Shown here in pieces: positions 27,185-35,911 of a stretch of 56,306 nucleotides of DNA. Within the stretch, counting starts at the first letter, position 1, and each line of letters starts with the position of its first letter. This stretch comes from Pseudonocardiales bacterium (GTDB lineage Bacteria > Actinomycetota > Actinomycetes > Mycobacteriales > Pseudonocardiaceae). The notes under the pieces were generated by a model. It ran no database searches. It was given only the letters and a program-made list of their open reading frames with translations, and had not been told where the DNA came from. The stretch is taken from NCBI GenBank assembly GCA_019241525.1, contig JAFAWY010000059.1, forward strand, positions 1-56,306, in the 5' to 3' direction. A program made the position numbers and the translations under genes.

Positions 27185-27553
27185 ATGTCCACTCAGATCA
27201 CCAGCAACCGATGGGGCATCGACGCCCACGATGACATCAGTGGGCAGACCCGCATCGCTGCGGACTCAACCGCCCAGCGAGCGCAAGACTCGATGGCCCA
27301 GCTCGTGCGGATGGGGCAAGACGCCTCGCTCCGGTCGCTGCAGGTGTGGGCTGACCTGGCCCGCAAATTCGGCACCAACACGCCGGACTCAGCGGCGGGG
27401 GCGACGATGTGCTCGCTTGCGCACGACCCCTTCGAAAAGTTGCTTGTGGCTCAGCGTCAGATCGTCGACGAGCTTGTCGCCACTCAACGTCAATTCACCC
27501 AACAATTCGTCGATGTCACCGACGCCGTCGACGACCCTTCCGCCTGCCGGTAG
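27185..27553 (+). CDS. Phasin-like helical protein
   Basis: A 122-residue protein starting at ATG 27185 with GGGAG about 8 bases upstream. It is made of amphipathic helices rich in Gln, Ala and Ser (AQDSMAQLVRMGQDASLRSL, then LLVAQRQIVDELVATQRQF), the composition seen in phasins that coat polyhydroxyalkanoate granules. The phasin assignment rests on pattern only; no PHA gene is nearby. Confidence 0.6.
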   Translation: MSTQITSNRWGIDAHDDISGQTRIAADSTAQRAQDSMAQLVRMGQDASLRSLQVWADLARKFGTNTPDSAAGATMCSLAHDPFEKLLVAQRQIVDELVATQRQFTQQFVDVTDAVDDPSACR

Positions 27554-27774
27554 CACGCCGTCAGGCAACGCCTAGACTCTCGCTGATTCGGCCCCGGGCA
27601 ACGGTGCTCACAAAATCCCGGCTTGCCCGTGTGGCCGGTATTTGCTGCGCGGCAAGTTAGCGCCTGCCCGCTTGGACGGGCCGTCCTCAAGCGGCTTGCA
27701 GTGACCTGCTGGGCGCTCCATGCCGGTAGCGAATAGGCGACCTCAACAACGACTACCCAGAAGGTGGTTCCGCG

Positions 27775-28041
27775 ATGAGTACCCCCTTGCAACTTGCCCA
27801 CCAGTGGTGGGAAACCCTCGATCAAGCCGACCGGCAACGGGTCTGGAACGCGCGCCACAGCTACCTCGCAGGCGACCTCGTCGAGAGCATGGCCAAAGCT
27901 GGCGTTCCGGTGGTCAGCGACGGCCGCTGGTCCTGCGTCGGGGTCGGACCGACCGGCTTCACCGTGCCAGTGGCGGTCGAACAACTTCTCAAACGGTTGT
28001 CCGAGGCGCCCGACGGTGTTGGTGTGGGTGGTTTCCCCTAG
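27775..28041 (+). CDS. Hypothetical 88-residue protein
   Basis: A short protein with a convincing ribosome site (AGAAGGTGG before ATG 27775). It starts with an amphipathic helix containing QWWETLDQADRQRVW, followed by LAGDLVESMAKAGVPVV and a glycine-rich end. No known domain is recognised. Its stop faces the aminotransferase stop across a palindromic repeat. Confidence 0.65.
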   Translation: MSTPLQLAHQWWETLDQADRQRVWNARHSYLAGDLVESMAKAGVPVVSDGRWSCVGVGPTGFTVPVAVEQLLKRLSEAPDGVGVGGFP

Positions 28042-28074
28042 CGGGACCCCGCCCGATCTCACCAGTACGGCAAT

Positions 28075-28134
28075 GCAGTCTGGATGCAGACTGGTGTTTC
28101 GGACCCGGCTTTACCCAGCCTGCATCCAGACTGC
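28075..28134. repeat. Double-hairpin palindromic repeat, copy A
   Basis: The left arm GCAGTCTGGATGCAGACTG (28075-28093) is matched by the right arm CAGCCTGCATCCAGACTGC (28116-28134) with one mismatch. Each arm also folds on itself (GCAGTCT/AGACTG around GGATGC). The spacer contains TTTCGGACCCGGCTTTACC. The same unit occurs at 34402-34473 and, more diverged, at 39459-39522. It lies between two convergent genes, 15 bases from the aminotransferase stop, and may act as a two-way terminator. Confidence 0.85.
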
Positions 28135-28149
28135 GGAGGTAGCCGGACC

Positions 28150-29343
28150 TCACCGGCAAGCCGGGAGCGCGTTGATCAGACGATCGAGCTCTTCCTCGGT
28201 GTTGTAGTAGTGGACTGAGGCGCGCACCAGTTCAGGCAGGCCCCGGCGGGGCAGATCGAAGCGGGCAGAACTGGCGTACGAGACGCTGGTGTTGATCCGC
28301 GCCTCGGCCAGGCGTTGCTGCACCTCGCGGGCGGACGTCCCGTCAACGGTGAAGGTGACGATGCCGCAGCGACGCCGGCCCTGGTCATGAACCCGCACAC
28401 CATCAACAGCGCGCAGCCGGTCACGGAGACGCCCGGCCAGTGCCGTGATCCGTGCTTCGATCGCGTCGAGCCCCCAGGACAGGGCGTAGTCAGCGGCTAC
28501 TCCCAGGCCGATCTTGGCGGCGTAATTGGTCTCCCAGCTTTCGAACCGGCGCGCGCCAGGCTGGATTTCATAGTGCTCCGGAGCGGTCCAGGTGGCGGCG
28601 TGCAAGTCGAGAAACGGCGGCTCGACGTGGTCGAGAACCGAGCTTCGCGCGTACAAGAAGCCGGTGCCACGGGGTCCGCGCAAATACTTGCGCCCGGTGG
28701 CGGAGAGGAAATCGCATCCGATGCGCTGGACGTCGAGGGGCAGTTGGCCGACCGATTGGCAAGCGTCGAGGAGGAAGAACACGCCAGCCTCGTGGGCGAG
28801 GGCACCGACCTCCTCGGCGGGATTCACCAGCCCACCCTGTGTTGGCACGTGGGTGATGGCGATGAGCTTCACCTCACCGCTCCGGGCGCCCTGGCCCTGC
28901 AGCCGCCGCCGCAGGTCGGCGATGCACAGCTGGCCGTGCTCATCGTCGTCGACCACCTCGACGACGGCGCCGGTGCGGCGTGCGACCTGCAAGAAGGCGA
29001 TGACATTACTGGCGTATTCAGCACGGCCAGTAAGGATGCGATCGCCGGGCCGCAACGGTATGGCGTAGAAAGCCATATCCCAGGCCCGCGTCGCGTTCTC
29101 GGTGACCGCGATTTCGTCCATCCGGCAACCAATCAATCTGGCTATCGCGTCGTATGTCCCCTCGATCTGCTCGGCGGCCGCTGCGGCGGCTTCGTAGCCG
29201 CCGATGGCGGCTTCCAGACGCAGGTGCGCGATCACCGTTTCGGTCACTGATGACGGCGGCAGCGCCGCCCCCGCGTTGTTCAGATGCGCTACCCGGGTCG
29301 TTCCGGGAGTTTCCCGTCGGGCGCGGGCAACGTCGAAGGCCAT
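28150..29343 (-). CDS. Aminotransferase class V family PLP enzyme
   Basis: A 397-residue fold-type I PLP enzyme of the cysteine desulfurase/isopenicillin epimerase-like group. It shows HLNNAGAALPP at the N-terminus, AVTENATRAWDMAFY, THVPTQGGLVNP, the Asp in FLLDACQSVGQLPLD that contacts the PLP ring, and the Schiff-base Lys in FLSATGRKYLRGPRGTGFLY. No SufS/IscS active-site Cys loop is evident, so sulfur transfer is not certain. Substrate unknown. The ribosome site is weak. Confidence 0.92.
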   Translation of the reverse strand: MAFDVARARRETPGTTRVAHLNNAGAALPPSSVTETVIAHLRLEAAIGGYEAAAAAAEQIEGTYDAIARLIGCRMDEIAVTENATRAWDMAFYAIPLRPGDRILTGRAEYASNVIAFLQVARRTGAVVEVVDDDEHGQLCIADLRRRLQGQGARSGEVKLIAITHVPTQGGLVNPAEEVGALAHEAGVFFLLDACQSVGQLPLDVQRIGCDFLSATGRKYLRGPRGTGFLYARSSVLDHVEPPFLDLHAATWTAPEHYEIQPGARRFESWETNYAAKIGLGVAADYALSWGLDAIEARITALAGRLRDRLRAVDGVRVHDQGRRRCGIVTFTVDGTSAREVQQRLAEARINTSVSYASSARFDLPRRGLPELVRASVHYYNTEEELDRLINALPACR

Positions 29344-29525
29344 ACCACGAACGTAATGGTCAATATCCTCGGGGGCTGGGCGATCACGGTGACGTCACTG
29401 ATTGGCCGGTGCAGCCCGCAGGACGATCGTGATCAGCAAGATACCCACTGTGCCCGGTAGCGGGCTACGCTAGCGACACACAGCTTTCCGTACATTCTCC
29501 GGCAAGTCCTAATGGCCACGCTGGT

Positions 29526-30449
29526 ATGTCCGGCGTGGCAGTGGGGGTGACCAGTCGGACGGACATGGTTTACGAAGAGAAACAGCAGCGAGCTGCGCAG
29601 CGGGATGGAGTGCCGCCGCAGCGTTCCGTGAGTCACATCCACCCGCTCCCCGGCGCGGAGCGACGTGGATGGTTGACGCCGCGCCTGATCGTGCTGACGC
29701 TGGCGATCATCCTTCTCGGTGCGGCAGCGGGTCTGGCCGGCGCACTGGTATTACCGAAGACCTACGGAGCCCGCGCGGAGATCCTGTATTCCGCCAGCCA
29801 ACCCCAGCAAGGCGGCGACCCACTGCAGCAGGACCGCCAGCTATCCACTCAGCTGGTGTTGTTGAAAAGCCGGGCCGTGCTGGGCCCGATCGCGCAGAAA
29901 CAAGGCCGCTGGTACGAAGACCTGGACAAGGACGTGACCGCGTCCATCCTGGAGAACAGCAACGTCATCCAGGTCGAGGCGCATGCCTCCACCCAGCCGG
30001 CCGCGCTGCAGACGCTGCAGGCGGTGACGAATGCTTACCTCGCAGTGGCCGGTCAACCCAGCGGCGTCGCCCGCAACCTGACTACCCAGCTTGCCGAGAC
30101 TCGCCAGAACACCGCCCAGCTTCAAACGCGGATCCCGCAGCTCGTCTCGGCTGTACTGGCCGGAACCGCCACCCAGGCTTCCCTCGACGATGCCCGGGCC
30201 CAGCTCGCCGCTTCACTGGATCGGGAGAAGGCGCTCCAGGCCCGGATCGACGAAATCAACCTCACCGGTCAGTCCGGACCACCGGCCCAGGTGCTGACGC
30301 CGCCGTACTCGCTGCCGGACCCGGTCAGCCCGCGGCCGCCCATTGCCACTGGTATCGGTGCGCTGGTCGGGGCCGTCGTGGCCGGTGCCATGCTGACAAT
30401 AGGTTCCCGCCGCGCACACACCTCCGCCGGTTCTGGCACATCGAGCTGA
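29526..30449 (+). CDS. Wzz-like chain-length / polysaccharide co-polymerase membrane protein
   Basis: A 307-residue protein with two membrane segments at about residues 55-75 and 275-295 enclosing an extracytoplasmic region rich in Gln and Ala helices. YGARAEILYSASQ after the first helix and the KSRAVLGPIAQ and LENSNVIQVEAHAS segments follow the Wzz layout. It ends shortly after helix 2, so it lacks the tyrosine kinase domain seen in fused BY-kinases. No polysaccharide genes flank it, so its substrate is unclear. The start could also be ATG 29565. Confidence 0.75.
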   Translation: MSGVAVGVTSRTDMVYEEKQQRAAQRDGVPPQRSVSHIHPLPGAERRGWLTPRLIVLTLAIILLGAAAGLAGALVLPKTYGARAEILYSASQPQQGGDPLQQDRQLSTQLVLLKSRAVLGPIAQKQGRWYEDLDKDVTASILENSNVIQVEAHASTQPAALQTLQAVTNAYLAVAGQPSGVARNLTTQLAETRQNTAQLQTRIPQLVSAVLAGTATQASLDDARAQLAASLDREKALQARIDEINLTGQSGPPAQVLTPPYSLPDPVSPRPPIATGIGALVGAVVAGAMLTIGSRRAHTSAGSGTSS

Positions 30450-30528
30450 CCTCAATGGTCTGAAAAGTCTGCGCAGCCGCTGCTGTTCGCCGGTCTCCTT
30501 GCTGCTGGTTTATCTCCTTGTAGGGTGA

Positions 30529-33500
30529 TTGCCGGCAAGCCCTATTCCTTTGCGAGCCGGGTGGACGGTGACGGTGGACCAGATCGTGAACACCGGCGAT
30601 CAGGGTGAGATTGCCTCAGCCCGGGCTGTTCTCGATTTCTGCCAGGTGGCTTGGGATGTCGAATCGGTCGAGGGCATGTACGACGCCGCGCTGACCGCGC
30701 TGCAGCGCGCCATTGGTGTGCAGCGTTCCTCCATTCTGGTGATGGACGGCCAGGGCGTGATGCGATTCGGGGCTTGGCGCGGCCTGTCTGAGCCGTACCG
30801 CAAGGCAGTCGAAGGGCACAGCCCCTGGTCAGCCGATGCGAAGGAACCTGAGCCCATCCTCGTGCCCGACGTCGCGCTCGATCCGGAGCTTGCTCCGTTC
30901 GGTCCCGTGTTCGATGCCGAGCGCATCGCTGCGCTGGCGTTCATCCCGCTGGTGCACGCGGGCCGCCTGCTGGGCAAGTTCATGCTCTACTACGACACCC
31001 CGCGGCCGTTTGACCGGGGTGAGATCCGCGTCGCATCGGCCATCGCGCGGTTCGTGGCCGGGGCGATTGACCGCAAGCGCAACGAGGTTGACCTTCGTCG
31101 CAGCCGGGAACATCTCGCCCTCGCGCTTGCAGCGAGCGCGATGGGGATCTGGGAGTGGGACACGTCGACCGGGGAAGTGATCTGCTCGCCCACGCTGGAG
31201 CGGATCTATGGGCTCGAGCCCGGGACTTTTCCCGGGACCATTGACGCGTTTCACCGCGACATCCTCCCGGAGGATCTGCCCGGCGTGCTGGCTGCGATCC
31301 GCCAGGCGGCCGAAGACGGTGCCGCCTACCAGTTGGCATACCGGATCCGTCGCCCAGACGGCGAGCTGCGGTGGATCCAGACCCAAGGAATTGTGGTTCG
31401 GGACGATGCGGGCACCCAAGACCGGATGGTTGGGGTGTGCACCGACGTCACCGAGCGGCGAGTGAGTGAGGCGGAACGGACGCGGTTGCTTGCGGCCGAG
31501 CGGGCCGCCCGCCTTGAGGCCGAGACATCGGCCGCCAGTCTCGACACCCTGCAACGCGTCACCGCGGAGCTGTCTCGCGCCGTGGTGGTGGACGACGTCG
31601 TCGCCGTGGTGCTGGGCACAGCGGTACGCGAGCTCGGCGGACAAACCGGTTCGCTGTGCTTAGTCGACGGTGATGACCTGGTGATCGCGCATGCCATGGG
31701 GTATCCCCATGAGGTCACCGAGCACTGGGGTCGGTTCCCGGTGGCGGCGGATCTACCGGCGAGCGAAGCGGTCCGAACCGGCAATGCGGTGTTCATCACC
31801 TCACCAGCGGAGCGGGATCGCCGGTATCCCATTTTCGCCAGCGCGCCACTGGTCCCGGACCAGGCATATGCGGTCGTGCCACTGGCTGACCATGATCCCA
31901 GCGGCTGTCTGGTGGTGGGTTTCGCCCAGCCACGCGATTTTTCTGCTCAGGACGAGGACTTTTTCTTCGTGCTCGCCAGTCGGTGCGGCGCCGCGCTGGA
32001 CCGCGCGCGCCTGTTCGAGGAACGCGAGCACGCTCGGGCGGCCGCCGAGGCGTCTCAAGCGGCGGTGGCGTTTCTCGCGGAGGCGTCCGCCATCCTGGTC
32101 TCCTCGCTGGACTACGAGCGCACCCTCACCCAGCTCGCGGATCTTGCCGTGCCGCGGTTGGCGGACTGGTGCGGCATCTATCTCGCGCGCGACACAGGCG
32201 AGATCGAGCCAGTCGCGATCACGCATGGTGACCTGGCCCGTGGCGACCTCGTCCGCCAGCTGCTGAAGCGGTTTCCGGTACGTTCCACCGATACCGTGGG
32301 CGTGGCAGAGGTCGTCCGAAGCGGCTGCCCGCGGGTCTATCCAAAGATCACCGATGATGTTCTGGTCGCCATGGCGCACGACGATGAGCATCTCGAGCTG
32401 CTGCGCAGCGTGGGCCTCGGTGCAGGGATGGCAGTACCGCTGCAAGCGCGGGGACGCGTGTTCGGCGCATTCACGCTTGGTAACGACCGGGGCCGCCCCC
32501 TCAACCCTGATGACGCGCTGCTGATCGAGGAGCTCGCGGCCCGAGCAGGGACTGCCATCGACAACGCGCGGTTGTTCGCCGATCGCACCTACGTTGCCCA
32601 GACATTGCAGCGCAGCCTGCTGCCGGGGCAGTTACCCGAGTTCGATCGTCTCGCGCTGGCCGCACGCTACCTGTCCGGCACGCCAGATGTGGCCGCCGGT
32701 GGTGACTGGTATGACGTGCTGGCCCTTGACGAGAACCGGGTCGCCATTGTGGCAGGCGATGTTGTCGGTCGGGGCGCCGAAGCTGCCGCGGTGATGGGGC
32801 AGCTTCGCACCGCGCTGGCCACCGCGCTGCTGCATGGGGACTCCGCAGCTGCCGCCGTAGAACACTTGGATCGGATGGCCGCGCGCATCCCCGGTGCGCT
32901 GGCTTCTACCGCCGTGGTGGTAATCCTCGATCTGGTGACCGGCGAGCTGTGCTGGTGCCGAGCCGGGCATCCACCGCCGCTGCTGGTCAACTCCGGGGAC
33001 GTCTGCTATCTCATCGACGGAGCCGGCGGTCCGCTCGGCATTCACGGCCGGCCGCCCTACCCGGAGGCCACCACTCGTATCGAGCCCGGTGCGTGCCTGC
33101 TGCTGTATACCGATGGGCTGATCGAGCGCCGTGGTCAGGTCATCGACCAAGGCTTGGACCATCTGGCCTGCACCGCGACCCAACTACGTACCGAGCCGCC
33201 CACGACGTTGCTTGACGAGCTGCTGGCCCGCGCACTGCCCGCCACGGGTCCGGCTGATGACATCGCGCTGATCGCGGCCCGCTACCTGCCCGAACCGCTG
33301 TACCAGCGGCTGCGCGCCGAGCCGGACCAACTGTCCAAAGTGCGCCGTGCGGTGCGTGGCTGGGTCCAAGCTGGCGCCTTGCCGGCCGCGCTCGGCGAAG
33401 ATCTGCAGCTCACTCTGGGGGAAGCCATCGCCAACGCCGTCGAACACGCCTATGTCAGCACCGAGCCCGGTGAGTTCACTTACCGGGTGACCCGCTGCCG

Positions 33501-34074
33501 CAGTGGCGCACTCGAGGTCGAGGTGTGCGACTTCGGCCAGTGGCGTCCTGAGCGGGCCGGCAACTACCACCGCGGGCGCGGCCTGCCGATCATCCGTGAA
33601 GTCGGTGCTGACGTCGTGGTCACCCCCAGCCCGGTCGGGACCCAGGTCCGTTTCCGCCTGCCCACCCCACCACCCGATCCGCCGCAGGGCATCCCAGCTC
33701 AGAGTGACGCAGCTCAGCGCAGTGCCGCGCCGCCGGTAGCCGCCGAGCTGCACGTCCACTCTCAACCCGACGGCGGGCGTCGCCTGGAATTGCGCGGCGA
33801 GCTAGATCTGGACTCTGCTGGCATCGTGCGTGGGCCGCTACTGGACCAGCTCCGGTCCCCAGGATCGGTCACCCTCGACCTGCGCGCGGTCGATTATCTC
33901 AGCAGCGCCGGCATTGCATTACTTATCGACGCCATTCAAAATGCCGCGAAGCACAACACTTCGTTGCAGCTCCAGCTGGCTCCGCGCAGCCTCGCGGCGA
34001 GAATCCTGGCGCTGACCGGACTAGAACCCATCGTGCCAATGGTGCCTGAGACCACCCAATCCACAGTCAGCTGA
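30529..34074 (+). CDS. GAF-PAS-GAF-GAF-PP2C(SpoIIE)-HATPase-STAS signalling protein
   Basis: An 1181-residue cytoplasmic protein. A GAF domain occupies about residues 35-165, a PAS/PAC domain about 190-315 (WEWDTSTGEVICSP, YRIRRPDGELRWIQ), and two more GAF domains about 337-500 and 524-685. A SpoIIE/PP2C phosphatase follows at 687-925, with metal-site motifs GGDWYD and GDVVGRG. Next is an RsbW-like HATPase at 930-1045 with EAIANAVEHAY and GRGLPIIREVG, and a C-terminal STAS domain at 1072-1175 with DYLSSAGIALLI, which has the Ser normally phosphorylated. All three catalytic or target parts of a sigma-factor partner switch are thus in one chain. The start may instead be GTG 30568. Confidence 0.93.
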   Translation: MPASPIPLRAGWTVTVDQIVNTGDQGEIASARAVLDFCQVAWDVESVEGMYDAALTALQRAIGVQRSSILVMDGQGVMRFGAWRGLSEPYRKAVEGHSPWSADAKEPEPILVPDVALDPELAPFGPVFDAERIAALAFIPLVHAGRLLGKFMLYYDTPRPFDRGEIRVASAIARFVAGAIDRKRNEVDLRRSREHLALALAASAMGIWEWDTSTGEVICSPTLERIYGLEPGTFPGTIDAFHRDILPEDLPGVLAAIRQAAEDGAAYQLAYRIRRPDGELRWIQTQGIVVRDDAGTQDRMVGVCTDVTERRVSEAERTRLLAAERAARLEAETSAASLDTLQRVTAELSRAVVVDDVVAVVLGTAVRELGGQTGSLCLVDGDDLVIAHAMGYPHEVTEHWGRFPVAADLPASEAVRTGNAVFITSPAERDRRYPIFASAPLVPDQAYAVVPLADHDPSGCLVVGFAQPRDFSAQDEDFFFVLASRCGAALDRARLFEEREHARAAAEASQAAVAFLAEASAILVSSLDYERTLTQLADLAVPRLADWCGIYLARDTGEIEPVAITHGDLARGDLVRQLLKRFPVRSTDTVGVAEVVRSGCPRVYPKITDDVLVAMAHDDEHLELLRSVGLGAGMAVPLQARGRVFGAFTLGNDRGRPLNPDDALLIEELAARAGTAIDNARLFADRTYVAQTLQRSLLPGQLPEFDRLALAARYLSGTPDVAAGGDWYDVLALDENRVAIVAGDVVGRGAEAAAVMGQLRTALATALLHGDSAAAAVEHLDRMAARIPGALASTAVVVILDLVTGELCWCRAGHPPPLLVNSGDVCYLIDGAGGPLGIHGRPPYPEATTRIEPGACLLLYTDGLIERRGQVIDQGLDHLACTATQLRTEPPTTLLDELLARALPATGPADDIALIAARYLPEPLYQRLRAEPDQLSKVRRAVRGWVQAGALPAALGEDLQLTLGEAIANAVEHAYVSTEPGEFTYRVTRCRSGALEVEVCDFGQWRPERAGNYHRGRGLPIIREVGADVVVTPSPVGTQVRFRLPTPPPDPPQGIPAQSDAAQRSAAPPVAAELHVHSQPDGGRRLELRGELDLDSAGIVRGPLLDQLRSPGSVTLDLRAVDYLSSAGIALLIDAIQNAAKHNTSLQLQLAPRSLAARILALTGLEPIVPMVPETTQSTVS

Positions 34075-34267
34075 TCAAGCTTCGTCAATCCTGGTTAAGT
34101 CTGAAAGACACCGCAGCGTGGTGAACCTCATCCTGCGCTGAAACGGTATACCTGCGCCCGAGCGATATCTCCAGCAGGCGAGGGGTACTGGTCAGCTGGC
34201 CTGCGGGGCCCTTGGTCGCGCGCCCATTAGCGGGAAGGCGGCACGTTGACCCGGGAAGTGGAGAGGA

Positions 34268-34381
34268 CTGGTTACGATTCGTTGGGCACTATGGTTCTCG
34301 CTGGCGCTGGTGCTGGTCTTTGCCATCACCATGGGCTACCACCTGGGCGTGCAATACGCCGAGCACTTCCTCGATCAATGA
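34268..34381 (+). CDS. Possible very small membrane protein
   Basis: The frame ending at TGA 34379-34381 encodes one hydrophobic helix (LWFSLALVLVFAITMGY) followed by HLGVQYAEHFLDQ, which looks protein-like. No ATG or GTG precedes the helix in this frame; CTG 34268 or ATT 34277 would have to start it, with GGAGAGG at 34260-34266 as ribosome site. The unusual start makes this uncertain, and an upstream frameshift is an alternative. Confidence 0.25.
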   Translation: MVTIRWALWFSLALVLVFAITMGYHLGVQYAEHFLDQ

Positions 34382-34401
34382 GCTTGTCAGCCGCCGCCTG
34401 G

Positions 34402-34473
34402 CTACCGCAGTCTGGATGCAGACTGCGGTTTTCGGACCTGGTTTTACCGCAGTCTGCATCCAGACTGCGGTAG
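34402..34473. repeat. Double-hairpin palindromic repeat, copy B
   Basis: The 28-base left arm (34402-34429) is perfectly complementary to the right arm (34446-34473); the core is GCAGTCTGGATGCAGACTGC, and each arm can also fold by itself. The spacer TTTCGGACCTGGTTTTACC matches that of copy A at 28075 with two differences, showing that the whole unit, not only the arms, is repeated. It lies between convergent transcription units, 24 bases from the stop of the minus-strand gene at 34498. Confidence 0.9.
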
Positions 34474-34497
34474 TGCCCAAACCGTCGGTGCTGGCGG

Positions 34498-35301
34498 CTA
34501 ACCGGCGTTGAGCGGGAAGAGATACCGGTCGGCAACGAGCGCGAGCACCCGTCGCGCCGACTGTGGTGACTCCACGACCGCCCGCGGCACGGTGGCCCCC
34601 ACCCGCTGATAGGCACGGCCTGCCAGTTCCTCAAGCAGCCCTGACACCGGTCCCTCGATGGTGGACAGCCGCAAGCCAGTGGCCCGTTGCAGCCGGGCGA
34701 TCTCGACTAGACCGAGCGAGTGCTCGGCGTAGTCGGGAAACACCCCGGCCAGGAACAGCGCGCCGTCGCCGATGCGTCGCCAGAGACCCGGCTGCTCGTC
34801 CACCGGCAAGACCTCTCGCAGGGCGGCCAGGCGAGGCAGATCCAGCTCATCCCACCGCTGCCGTTGCCAGCCGTGCTCGCCGTGCTGCCACACCATTCCC
34901 GACGCCAGCCGGGCATAGGAAGCCAGCAACTCGGCCAGAAAGAGGCGGTGCTTCGGCCTCGTGGCGAAGGCCGCCAGCACCGGCCCGTCGAGAAGCGGCA
35001 ACCGGGTACGCGGACTGGTGCGATCGGTGACATGCCACCTGCCTGCCAGCGCAGTGCTGGTGCGGTGCACCGCCGCCGCGAACACCAAGAAAGGGGAGAC
35101 GTGGCTGAACCGTCTCGGCTTGTCGCGGCGGGCAGCCAGAACCGCATCGGCTACCGCGGGCCGGTCGAGCAGGCCAAGAATCCGAGCGGGCTCGCGCCGC
35201 AGCACCAGCGCCTGGTCCGCCCGGCCTCCGGCGAGAACCAGCAGGTCGTGGTCGCTTAGGTGCTCGCCGTACCGCCGGCCAACCGCCTCGTAGTCGTCCA
35301 C
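34498..35301 (-). CDS. Hypothetical protein, 267 residues
   Basis: A coding frame with normal codon use. The start is placed at GTG 35301 after a GATGGTGGT stretch; the frame continues a few codons further. It has mixed helical sequence with RPKHRLFLAELLASYARLAS and LRRIGDGALFLAG-like patterns and no membrane segment. No family is recognised, though the overall look is of a cytoplasmic conserved actinomycete protein. It is divergent from the unclear segment at 35.3-35.6 kb. Confidence 0.75.
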   Translation of the reverse strand: MDDYEAVGRRYGEHLSDHDLLVLAGGRADQALVLRREPARILGLLDRPAVADAVLAARRDKPRRFSHVSPFLVFAAAVHRTSTALAGRWHVTDRTSPRTRLPLLDGPVLAAFATRPKHRLFLAELLASYARLASGMVWQHGEHGWQRQRWDELDLPRLAALREVLPVDEQPGLWRRIGDGALFLAGVFPDYAEHSLGLVEIARLQRATGLRLSTIEGPVSGLLEELAGRAYQRVGATVPRAVVESPQSARRVLALVADRYLFPLNAG

Positions 35302-35593
35302 ACCACCATCTTGCGCTTGCCGGAGCACATCGTGAATACCTCCGACATCGGGGCGGCCGATCGATCACCGTGGTCACCGCGCTTCACCCCAAATGCAACG
35401 CATTGGCAAGCGCAGACCATCAGGAACTGTTCGACCGGTGGTTGCGCGGCAGCCGGCTTGTCGCCGAGCGTCCGGACGGCACCTTTCTGAGCTGGGACGT
35501 CGCGGTCATTCATGCGCTCGGCGGGACGATCGTTCGCGGCAGGTCGGATCCGGTGCCGCAGCGCACGACGTGCCTCATCCGGGCGTCAATCAG
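35302..35593. other. Gap with an uncertain ORF
   Basis: No gene can be assigned here with confidence. A plus-strand frame from GTG 35370 reads like protein for about 60 codons (ALASADHQELFDRWLRGS, LVAERPDGTFLSWDVAVIHA) but then runs antisense through the monooxygenase gene to 35723. It could be a remnant of a gene whose 3' part was lost. No hairpin or repeat was seen. Confidence 0.3.
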
Positions 35594-35911
35594 TTACGGT
35601 GCCTCGATCGACGAGATCCGGTACTTGTGCACCTCGGCGCTCAGGATGCGCGCTTGCGTCGCAGTGTCCGGCCCGGATCCGCGAAAGTTGGCCAGCTCGG
35701 TGTCGGACTCCCACCGTTCATAGACGTTGACCCGTGCAGGATCAACCGGGTCGGCGGTCAGGGCAAAATCCAGGCAACCGGAGGCTCGCCGTGCTTGTTC
35801 GACGGCAACCGCGCAGTCAGCGACGTAACGGTCATGGTCGGCCAGGTCGACGATCAGGTGGCCAGCGATGATCAGCATGCAGTTACGACCATTGCCCGCC
35901 CCGAAACTCAT
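35594..35911 (-). CDS. Antibiotic biosynthesis monooxygenase (ABM) domain protein
   Basis: A 105-residue ferredoxin-like fold protein. IIAGHLIVDLADHDRYVADC at the start, ARRASGCLDFALTADPVDPARVNVYERWES in the middle, and the final FRGSGPDTATQARIL follow the ABM/quinol monooxygenase pattern. Such cofactor-free enzymes oxidise quinols or polyketides. The start ATG 35911 overlaps the P450 stop (ATGA), so the two are translationally coupled and probably act in the same pathway. ATG 35878 is an alternative start. Confidence 0.9.
   Translation of the reverse strand: MSFGAGNGRNCMLIIAGHLIVDLADHDRYVADCAVAVEQARRASGCLDFALTADPVDPARVNVYERWESDTELANFRGSGPDTATQARILSAEVHKYRISSIEAP

Noticed and set aside
28315-29250. 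311-codon plus-strand frame antisense to the aminotransferase gene
   Set aside because: The minus-strand gene shows clear PLP enzyme motifs; the antisense frame has no recognisable pattern or ribosome site.
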